Positions 57,061 to 64,000 of a stretch of DNA of 64,000 nt are shown here, one piece after another. This DNA comes from Gluconobacter sp. Gdi. Lineage in GTDB: Bacteria > Pseudomonadota > Alphaproteobacteria > Acetobacterales > Acetobacteraceae. The stretch is taken from positions 1 to 64,000 of the forward strand of contig NZ_BLJQ01000007.1 in assembly GCF_014132155.1 (NCBI RefSeq). The letters are read 5' to 3'. Position 1 is the stretch's first letter. Every line of letters begins with the position of its first letter. Made by a program: the position numbers and the translations under genes. Under the pieces are notes generated by a model that was not told the origin of the DNA, made no database searches, and was given only the letters and a program-made list of their open reading frames with translations.

Positions 57061-57568
57061 ATAAACCACTCCAAATACATCAAATAAATGACCTTCCAAA
57101 CTGGATCGTTGGTTGAAGATCTTTGCAATTACCTTCATGAATTTTGAAGGGACGAGGTTGACAAAAACGGTCGATTTGTTCCGGCCTGATTTGAGACAGT
57201 TTTCTGCGCAGACGAAGTTAGAAAATCGGCCATTTTCTGGGAATCCCTAATTGAGTTTCGGGTATTTTCGAACCTTTGCCCGAAATGACCATTTTTGGCA
57301 TCTTGGGAATTTTTGTTGCAAAAAGTTTCTTCACAAGACGGGAGTGGCGGACAAATTGGTCCGTCAGTAAGGGGATCTCTAACAGAAGAACATGATCGTT
57401 TGGTGGGTGTTTCAGGGGGAATGTCTTTCCTTTTCAATGGACAGGATTTGACCGATGATGCCCTGACATATGAAGTGGTTGATCGGCACGTGGCAGACGA
57501 TTTAGTCATCGAATTTGGCCGACTGATTTGTGCAAAAAAAACTGCCTTCCAGAGATGATTGTTAAAAA
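57061..57568. other. Recombinase upstream region, possible res site
   Basis: Partial inverted repeats occur around 57222-57238 (GAAAAT and ATTTTC with a 5-base centre) and 57284-57300 (related GAAATGACCATTTTTGG), spaced as subsites could be for a serine resolvase acting upstream of its own gene. A plus-strand frame at 57295-57558 (87 codons) overlaps but has no recognisable family or good ribosome site. The res idea is tentative. Confidence 0.3.
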
Positions 57569-57853
57569 ATGAAAATGATTTTCTCTGAAAAGGCTCAGTC
57601 AGTCGAGTGGTGTGTAAGAAGCTTCGACATGGCACGGGCTGAATGTGAAGGCTGGTTCATAGAATACGATTGCGGCACAGGTGGCCGACTACGCGGAAGT
57701 GGGGGGAAAAGCGATCTGGATGCGTGGTGGCAGGTCGCTCAAGCGGCCGCTCGTGGGTCTGCATATCATTGTGCAGCTTTAGCAGAGCTTGCTCCTGATG
57801 AACGTCTGGCGCTCGAGGTTTATTGTGGTCCAACAGGGACCCCGCTGCTGTGA
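57569..57853 (+). CDS. Small unknown protein upstream of the cellulose operon
   Basis: A 94-residue frame with protein-like composition (WFIEYDCGTGGRLRGSGGKS, DLDAWWQVAQAAARGSAYHC, ALAELAPDERLALEVYCGPT). No signal peptide, helix-turn-helix or known motif is visible, and no clear Shine-Dalgarno sequence. It sits between the recombinase and bcsAB. The function is unknown; it may be an accessory gene of the mobile region. Confidence 0.45.
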   Translation: MKMIFSEKAQSVEWCVRSFDMARAECEGWFIEYDCGTGGRLRGSGGKSDLDAWWQVAQAAARGSAYHCAALAELAPDERLALEVYCGPTGTPLL

Positions 57854-58053
57854 AGTATCTAAGAAATTGCAATGGTGCTGAATGCGCCCAAATCGCTGAG
57901 AGCGTAACGCCATTGCTGCGTCTCTCTTAAAATTGGGTTTTGAAATCCCATCTCCGTCGTTCTTAACTCCCGTATTCTGGTCATATAACAGGTTATTGCG
58001 GAAAGGATCCGGGTAATCGAAATTTTTCAGTTCAGTTCGGATCTTGATGCGAA

Positions 58054-61000
58054 ATGGTAGTATCCTCTCTTGCCACGTGGCGTTCTATAAGAGCGCGCCA
58101 CCTTGTCTTTGCCACGCTGGGCGGAACGCTTCTTTTTGGCGGGGCTGCAACAATTCCTCTTTCAGTGGAAAATCAAGCTGTTCTTGCTGTTGCAGGTATT
58201 GTAGCGTTTTTTATCGTAGATAGGGTGCGTAATGACAATGCGGCGATTATTCTTAAGCTGCTGTCGCTATTTGTTTCTCTGAGATATTTTGTCTGGCGTC
58301 TTACTGAGACGGTTGAATTTGAAGATTTTACTCAGGCCGCCTTAAGCGTAGCCCTTATATTTGCCGAATTTTTCGCGGGGATAATGCTTGTTCTGAGCTA
58401 TTTTCAGACATTGCATACCCTGCAACGCACGCCGATGGCATTGCCAGATAAAGTTGAAGAATGGCCATCTGTCGACGTCTATATCCCCACTTATAATGAA
58501 GACCTTCAAATAGTCCGTATGGTTGTTCTAGCCTGTATGGGGTTGGACTGGCCCGCAGATCGGTTAAATATTTATATTCTGGATGATGGGCATCGAAGTG
58601 AATTTTTCGAATTCGCTCAAGCCTGTGGTGCTGGTTATATCGCGCGTCCTGATAATTCTCACGCAAAAGCTGGCAATCTAAACCACGCGCTTGCTCTCAC
58701 ATCAGGTGAGTACATCGCGATTTTCGATTGCGATCATATTCCTGTACGAGCGTTTCTTCAGTCCACGATGGGATGGATGATTGCTGATCGCCGTATTGGC
58801 CTCATTCAGACACCTCATTATTTTTATTCTCCTGATCCATTTGAGCGAAATCTTTCAGAAGGGCTTTCCGTCCCTCCAGAGGGTAATCTGTTTTATGGAT
58901 TGCTTCAGCCGGGAAATGATTTCTGGAATAGCGCATTTTTCTGCGGTTCGTGTGCAGTATTGAGGCGAACGGCGCTGGAGGAGATAGGAGGGGTTGCGAC
59001 CGATACAGTGACAGAAGACTGTCACACGGCGCTCAGGATGCAGAGAGCAGGGTGGTCTAGTGCTTACTTGCGCCTCCCTCTGGCTGCCGGTTTGGCAACG
59101 GAACGTCTTATCCTTCATATCGGTCAGCGTGCGCGCTGGGCGCGAGGAATGACGCAAATTTTTCGTGTCGATAATCCGCTGTTCGGACCGGGTCTGACAT
59201 TTGCCCAGCGGCTTTGTTATCTGTCTGCAACGATGAGTTTTCTCTTCGCGATCCCTCGTCTCATTTTTCTTCTTGCGCCTCTCGCGTATCTCTTCTTTGG
59301 GGAAACGCTGATAGCAGCATCTCCTATGGCACTCGCCGTCTATGTGCTGCCGCACTTTTTCCATTCGGTTGCAACAGCTTCTCACGTCCAGAGAAACTGG
59401 CGATATTCATTCTGGAGCGAAGTTTACGACATCGCGCTTGCGCCATTCATCGCTCCAATTACGTTCATGACGTTGCTCTTCCCACGCCGTGGGCGCTTTA
59501 ACGTGACCGACAAAGGCGGTCTGGTTAAACAGGAATATACGGATATCCGCGCCATTTGGCCGCAGATTGTTATTCTGATCCTGCTCTGCATCGCTGTTCT
59601 TTCAGGGCTGTGGAGAATTTTTTTCAGACAGCATGACGTCATGGTTCTGAATGCGTTATGGACGACCTGCTTCTGGGCTGCGCTGAATGCCCTCCTGGTT
59701 TTTGGTGCCATCCTGGTTGGGCGTGAGACACGTCAGATAAGGCATAGCCCGAGACTTGCTGCGATATTTCCGCTGACGGTCGATCTGCAGAACGGTAGCC
59801 TCGTCGAAGGCGTTACGATCGATGTCTCACGAGGCGGTTGCAGGCTTCACGTTCCGCCTGAAGACGCAAGCATGATCCGCCCGGATATGGCAGTCCGTCT
59901 TCGTCTGCAGTCAGGTGAGACCGGTGTGCTTGCTAGAATTGTTCTTGTCGAAGAGGACGAGGTCAGCCTGCGCTGGACGCCTGCTTCGCCACGAGAAGAA
60001 GCGGTGATTGTACGGTTCATGTTTGGTCGGGCAGATGCATGGCTTGGCTGGGATAACTATGCGCCAGATCGTCCGCTCCGGAGTGCGTGGCTACTTCTGC
60101 GCTGTTTCGGAGCACTGTTTAAACGAACTGATCCTGATTCTTATGCTGAGCGCGACAAGCGCATTCTGAATGCTGAACAGCAGGCAAAGGATTTTGCCGC
60201 CGCCCGCAAGAAAAAACGCGAGAGAATAGTGCTTCGTCCCATGAAACAAGGTTCGACTGCTTCCCTCCTGATCATCGGTCTGATGACAAGCATCGCGATG
60301 AGTGGGCAGGCCTCTGCTCAGGCTCTCCCATCTCCGATTTCCGATGCAGGAGACAATATTCCTCTGCCCGATATAGGAACCACTACGAATGTGCCGGGGC
60401 CTGTCATGCCTCCGCTTGCAGGGGCAACGCCGCAAACCTTTTCTCTCATGCATTTTGGAACGCCCTCTGTTCTACGGATGTTGCCTTGGGCTTCCATTCA
60501 GGGGGTCAACCTTTCAGTTCCATCTTCCCGTCTTGTCACAGGGGCGCGCCTTGTCCTGAGTGGAGCGTTTTCACCGCAACTTGCCGCGACAGGCGGGGCC
60601 ATCACGATACGTCTCAATGATCAGTATGTTGGAACGATCACTTTGGATCGCTCTCGCGCTTCTTTTGACGCCCTTAGTTTTGATCTTGATCCCGTACTTT
60701 TCACGAAAAAGAACACACTGACCTTTTCTTTGGGAAGTACGTCTTCGGATCACGAAACGCCTGCGCTGCCCCAAAAAACGACTGACATATGGGCCGAAAT
60801 CAGAGGTATGTCCTCTCTGACGCTGACCACCGTACCCTTGCCGCCCCAGCGTCATCTCAACCGTCTTCCCACACCTCTGCTGGACATTCAGGCGAGCGAT
60901 CCTGTCGTGCTGCCTTTTGTCCTTCCTGACAACCAGTCTCCGGGGGACCTACGGGGCGCTGCGATCATGGCAGGTTGGTTTGGAAAGATTACCGACGTCC

Positions 61001-62616
61001 GACGTATCTCGTTTCCTGTCAGCAGACATCTTCCTTTGAGCGGTAATGCGGTGGCCATCGCTCCAGCAGGTCTTTTGCCAGTCGGACTGCTGCTTCCAGC
61101 CTCTGTCAAAGGGCCCTTTGTAGCTGAAGTTGCCAACCCCAAAGATAGTAATGGAACCGTACTGGTTATTACTGGTCGCACCGTGGAAGAGGTTCAGGAA
61201 GCTGCGCGTGCCGTTGCATTTCTACCGGAAGCACTTTCTGAAAATGCGTCACAGAGTGTTAGCGCACCGGAAACCATGCCCAGAAATCCGTATGATGCAC
61301 CAGCATTTATACCGACAAGCCGGGTAGTCCGGTTTGGCGAGTTGGTGAGTGATGCTGCTCTCACGGGCCACGGGTATATTCCTGGCACACTGAGTATTCC
61401 GTTCCGTATCTTGCCTGATCTCTACACGTGGCGGGACAAGCCATTTCTCGCCGAGGTTGGCATCAATGGTCCCTTGGAAGCAATTGTTGACCTGGACCGG
61501 TCTCATGTTGATGTGAGCCTCAATAACCTTTACCTGCGGAGCTACTCCTGGAGAGTTCCGACGCTTCTACCATTATGGATTTCACGTTACTTCCCGTCGG
61601 TTTCTGCCCTACAGCAGGATCGGATCAAACTTCCAGTTTGGGGGGTGTATGCGCAGAATCAGCTTGATTTCTATTTTAGCGGTCGCCCAGCTGCGAATAC
61701 ACAAATTGCCGCATCAGGTCAGGATATCACGATCAGCATTGATCCTGATTCCACGCTTGATTTCAGGCGGGCGTACCATTTTGCCGTACTTCCCAATCTC
61801 GCAATGTTCGCAAATAGCGCCTTTCCCTTTACGCGCCTTGCAGACCTTTCCGAAACGGTAATCTGCCTTCCTGATCATCCGGATACAGCAGTAACGACTG
61901 CCTTTCTGGACCTAATGGGCACCATTGGCTCCTATACGTGGTATCCCGCAGACAAAATGACTTTGATTGGCGAGAGCGTCCTAGCCTCGGACAAGACGTT
62001 TCCCGATCAGGACGTGCTGGTGATGGGAACGCTTGGCTCGGACAGGTCATATGCTTCTCTGTTGGCAGCAACACCTTATACTCTTGAAAATGGCAAGCTT
62101 CATTTCCGGCAGAGAACAATGCTGGATGGGGTGCGATATTTCTTTGCCGATCTTGCAGGAAATGCCGTTTCTGACACAGGTACAGTAAAGCTTCAGGGGG
62201 CGCTCAGTCTGCAGAGTGGGGGAGCTTTTATGGCAGCGCGCTCTCCGTATGCATCGCATCGCTCGCTTGTCATGATGCTATCCGGGACACCACAGGGATT
62301 GGATGAACTGGTTCATGCCATGCGTGATCCAGAAAAACAGCGGGGAATTCAGGGGGATCTGACTGTCGTTAATGGCAGCCATGTTGTCGCGTCTCGCAAT
62401 GGCATCTCCTATACCGTCGGTAGTCTGCCTTTCTGGGTGAATATCGAGCGTATCTTCCGTGAGCACCCATTCCGCATCATTGCTGCTGCTGCTGCTGCTG
62501 TTGCCATCTTTCTGATCGGACGCAGTCTGCATAAAGCTGTCATGTATCAGGCAATGCTGCGCAAACGTGTCATGGATGAGGTGCAACTCTCCGATCAGGG
62601 CGTTCAGGCGCAATGA
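58054..62616 (+). CDS. bcsAB: Fused cellulose synthase BcsA-BcsB
   Basis: A 1520-residue inner-membrane enzyme making beta-1,4-glucan from UDP-glucose. The BcsA half has N-terminal helices, the GT2 motifs DDG at 177-179, DCD at 225-227, FFCGSC near 295, TED at 320-322 and QRARW at 358-362, further helices, and a PilZ domain for c-di-GMP (RQIRHSPR near 560 with DVSRGGC after it). From about residue 735 a signal-like stretch (LLIIGLMTSIAMSGQASAQA) starts the BcsB half, ending in a C-terminal membrane helix with six consecutive alanines. The fused form is characteristic of acetic acid bacteria. Its stop overlaps the bcsC start. Confidence 0.96.
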   Translation: MVVSSLATWRSIRARHLVFATLGGTLLFGGAATIPLSVENQAVLAVAGIVAFFIVDRVRNDNAAIILKLLSLFVSLRYFVWRLTETVEFEDFTQAALSVALIFAEFFAGIMLVLSYFQTLHTLQRTPMALPDKVEEWPSVDVYIPTYNEDLQIVRMVVLACMGLDWPADRLNIYILDDGHRSEFFEFAQACGAGYIARPDNSHAKAGNLNHALALTSGEYIAIFDCDHIPVRAFLQSTMGWMIADRRIGLIQTPHYFYSPDPFERNLSEGLSVPPEGNLFYGLLQPGNDFWNSAFFCGSCAVLRRTALEEIGGVATDTVTEDCHTALRMQRAGWSSAYLRLPLAAGLATERLILHIGQRARWARGMTQIFRVDNPLFGPGLTFAQRLCYLSATMSFLFAIPRLIFLLAPLAYLFFGETLIAASPMALAVYVLPHFFHSVATASHVQRNWRYSFWSEVYDIALAPFIAPITFMTLLFPRRGRFNVTDKGGLVKQEYTDIRAIWPQIVILILLCIAVLSGLWRIFFRQHDVMVLNALWTTCFWAALNALLVFGAILVGRETRQIRHSPRLAAIFPLTVDLQNGSLVEGVTIDVSRGGCRLHVPPEDASMIRPDMAVRLRLQSGETGVLARIVLVEEDEVSLRWTPASPREEAVIVRFMFGRADAWLGWDNYAPDRPLRSAWLLLRCFGALFKRTDPDSYAERDKRILNAEQQAKDFAAARKKKRERIVLRPMKQGSTASLLIIGLMTSIAMSGQASAQALPSPISDAGDNIPLPDIGTTTNVPGPVMPPLAGATPQTFSLMHFGTPSVLRMLPWASIQGVNLSVPSSRLVTGARLVLSGAFSPQLAATGGAITIRLNDQYVGTITLDRSRASFDALSFDLDPVLFTKKNTLTFSLGSTSSDHETPALPQKTTDIWAEIRGMSSLTLTTVPLPPQRHLNRLPTPLLDIQASDPVVLPFVLPDNQSPGDLRGAAIMAGWFGKITDVRRISFPVSRHLPLSGNAVAIAPAGLLPVGLLLPASVKGPFVAEVANPKDSNGTVLVITGRTVEEVQEAARAVAFLPEALSENASQSVSAPETMPRNPYDAPAFIPTSRVVRFGELVSDAALTGHGYIPGTLSIPFRILPDLYTWRDKPFLAEVGINGPLEAIVDLDRSHVDVSLNNLYLRSYSWRVPTLLPLWISRYFPSVSALQQDRIKLPVWGVYAQNQLDFYFSGRPAANTQIAASGQDITISIDPDSTLDFRRAYHFAVLPNLAMFANSAFPFTRLADLSETVICLPDHPDTAVTTAFLDLMGTIGSYTWYPADKMTLIGESVLASDKTFPDQDVLVMGTLGSDRSYASLLAATPYTLENGKLHFRQRTMLDGVRYFFADLAGNAVSDTGTVKLQGALSLQSGGAFMAARSPYASHRSLVMMLSGTPQGLDELVHAMRDPEKQRGIQGDLTVVNGSHVVASRNGISYTVGSLPFWVNIERIFREHPFRIIAAAAAAVAIFLIGRSLHKAVMYQAMLRKRVMDEVQLSDQGVQAQ

Positions 62617-64000
62617 AAGCTCGTTTCCTGCCGTCGCTACCAACGTCCGCCCTGCTTCTTTCTGGTCTATCCCAAGGTGTATTTTTCTGGTTGCCGGAAG
62701 ATGCGCAGGCTCAACAGGCAGTTACTCTTTCGGCGATCCCGGCGGATCAGGCGGAGGTCGTCCAGCTTCTGTTAAAACAGACGAGGTACTGGCTTGGTCG
62801 CAGTCAGTATGATCGTGCGGCAGAAACACTGGCTCAGGCGCGGCAGGTTGCTCCTCAAAACCCAGGCGTTCTGGAAATCGAGGGAGAGTGGGCTGCTCAG
62901 AAAGGTGACATTGAAGCTTCGGAAAGAGTTCTAAAGACGCTTCAGAAAATCAATCCGAAAGCGGCACAAAATCTGGATTCCGTTATGAGGGGAAGCCTTG
63001 TTTCTGGCCCACTTTTGGAGGAGGCCCGGACCCTCGCTCGTTCAGGGAAGGCGACAGAAGCAGTGCGCGTTTATGAGCGTCTGTTTCCGAATGGTCCGCC
63101 AGGAGGGTATGCACTGGAATATTATCAGGTGATGGCTGCGTCTAAGCCATTGCGAAACGAGGCTATTGCCGGGTTGCGATCACTGATCCGCACTGATCAT
63201 AACAATATTGCGGCTCAGATTGGATATGCTGAAGCTCTGACCTGGAACGAGGACACCCGTCTGGATGGAATGAAACGGTTGCAAGGTCTGGCGGGTGTTA
63301 CGGCTCTTTCAAGAGAGCAGCGAACCTCTGTCATGAGAGCTTGGCGAACAGCACTTTACTGGGTTCCTCCGACCTCTCGAAGCATCCCACTTTATGATGC
63401 TTTTCTATCGGTCTTGCCGCAAGATCATGATGTGCTGGAACGTCGACATCAGGCAGAGCATGCCCCGAGTGAAGAATTGGCCCAGACCCGCACTGAAGGT
63501 TTTCAGGCTTTGGACCGTGGCAATCTTCAGCAGGCGGAAAGTGACTTCAATGGAGTGCTGCAGACCCATCCGGATGATGCGGACGCGGTCGGAGGGCTCG
63601 GACTTGTGCGTCTGCGGCAGGGGCGTTCGGACGAAGCTACGGAACTTCTGAACCGGGCATCGCAACTGAACCCTGCCGAGGCCGCGCGTTGGACGAAAGC
63701 TTTGGCAGGTTCGAAGCTGGCGGGCACCTATCACAGGATAGACAGTCTGATCGCTACGGGGCGTTATAACGAAGCACGACAACTCGCTGTTGACACGTTG
63801 CAGGTGGCGCCCGACCAAGCGGCTCTTAAAGTCAAACTTGCAGACATGGATCGTAGGCAGGGGCGAACGGCTGAAGCCGAGCGAGGCTATCGTAGTGTTC
63901 TTGCTTCAGAGCCCGGGAATATCGCAGCGCTTCAGGGGTTGAGTGGAATTCTGGCTTCGGATGGAAGGGTGAGTGAGGCTCAGGCACTCGCCCGACGTAT
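62613..64000 (+). CDS. bcsC: BcsC-type cellulose export protein (partial, N-terminal)
   Basis: The ATG at 62613 overlaps the bcsAB stop (ATGA), and the frame stays open to the window edge (over 460 codons). A signal peptide (LPSLPTSALLLSGLSQGVFF) is followed by tandem TPR-like helical repeats (for example QSDEATELLNRASQLNP-type units, YDRAAETLAQARQVAPQNP, NLQQAESDFNGVLQTHPDD). BcsC spans the periplasm with TPRs and ends in an outer-membrane barrel, which lies outside the window. No bcsZ, ccpA or regulatory gene lies upstream. Confidence 0.93.
   Translation, partial: MKARFLPSLPTSALLLSGLSQGVFFWLPEDAQAQQAVTLSAIPADQAEVVQLLLKQTRYWLGRSQYDRAAETLAQARQVAPQNPGVLEIEGEWAAQKGDIEASERVLKTLQKINPKAAQNLDSVMRGSLVSGPLLEEARTLARSGKATEAVRVYERLFPNGPPGGYALEYYQVMAASKPLRNEAIAGLRSLIRTDHNNIAAQIGYAEALTWNEDTRLDGMKRLQGLAGVTALSREQRTSVMRAWRTALYWVPPTSRSIPLYDAFLSVLPQDHDVLERRHQAEHAPSEELAQTRTEGFQALDRGNLQQAESDFNGVLQTHPDDADAVGGLGLVRLRQGRSDEATELLNRASQLNPAEAARWTKALAGSKLAGTYHRIDSLIATGRYNEARQLAVDTLQVAPDQAALKVKLADMDRRQGRTAEAERGYRSVLASEPGNIAALQGLSGILASDGRVSEAQALARR

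Noticed and set aside
57135-57635. Minus-strand frame of 166 codons upstream of the recombinase
   Set aside because: Ser/Thr-rich shadow composition, no motif, and overlaps a likely recombination/regulatory region; not credible as a gene.

Overview
The window reads as chromosomal accessory DNA of an acetic acid bacterium (Acetobacteraceae, Alphaproteobacteria). The main evidence is a single-chain cellulose synthase BcsA-BcsB fusion followed by BcsC at the right end, an arrangement typical of this family. Several TonB-dependent receptors, many periplasmic or oxidative enzymes and abundant decayed IS5, IS3 and IS481 elements fit the same group. The genus is not settled by the sequence (Acetobacter, Gluconobacter, Komagataeibacter and relatives are all possible).

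Layout. (1) 1-9918: a minus-strand operon for purine nucleoside scavenging: TonB-dependent receptor, NCS2 purine permease, exported nucleoside hydrolase-like protein, adenine deaminase, M20 amidohydrolase and phosphoribosyltransferase. The genes abut or overlap. A GntR/HutC regulator diverges from it, with a 9-bp-arm inverted repeat between them. (2) 9919-19430: a patchwork of small regulator/transporter pairs (RpiR regulator + DMT exporter with a divergent ketopantoate-reductase-like gene; AraC + LysE; AraC + MFS), a truncated PIN toxin and transposase wreckage. (3) 19682-25210: an asparagine/aspartate module made of AspT aspartate:alanine antiporter, aspartate 4-decarboxylase, exported asparaginase and an outer-membrane protein. 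Together they could form a proton-motive metabolic cycle fed by asparagine. A collapsed IS5-family element follows, then a Tat-type aldo/keto reductase.

(4) 27710-47263: a large island probably devoted to scavenging sulfur from organosulfur compounds. The minus strand encodes an acyl-CoA-dehydrogenase-like (SfnB/DszC type) monooxygenase, two NtaA/SnaA/DszA-type flavin monooxygenases, an SsuD-type alkanesulfonate monooxygenase, an FAD/NAD(P) protein, an MFS carrier, an SsuA-like binding protein and a TonB receptor. The plus strand diverges with a second TonB receptor and a complete peptide/opine-type ABC importer. Most junctions are 4-bp ATGA overlaps, so the proteins are probably made together. 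(5) 47453-54442: a LacI-controlled catabolic operon (Gfo/Idh/MocA oxidoreductase, MHS symporter, fumarylacetoacetase-fold hydratase, D-2-hydroxyacid dehydrogenase, OprB porin) with a perfect 14-bp palindrome upstream. The substrate is probably a sugar or sugar acid. (6) 54490-57853: IS5 and IS481 remnants, a serine recombinase and a small unknown ORF. (7) 58054-64000: fused bcsAB and the start of bcsC, cut by the window edge.

No tRNA, rRNA or CRISPR array was recognised. All functional statements come from reading motifs and gene order; no database search was possible.
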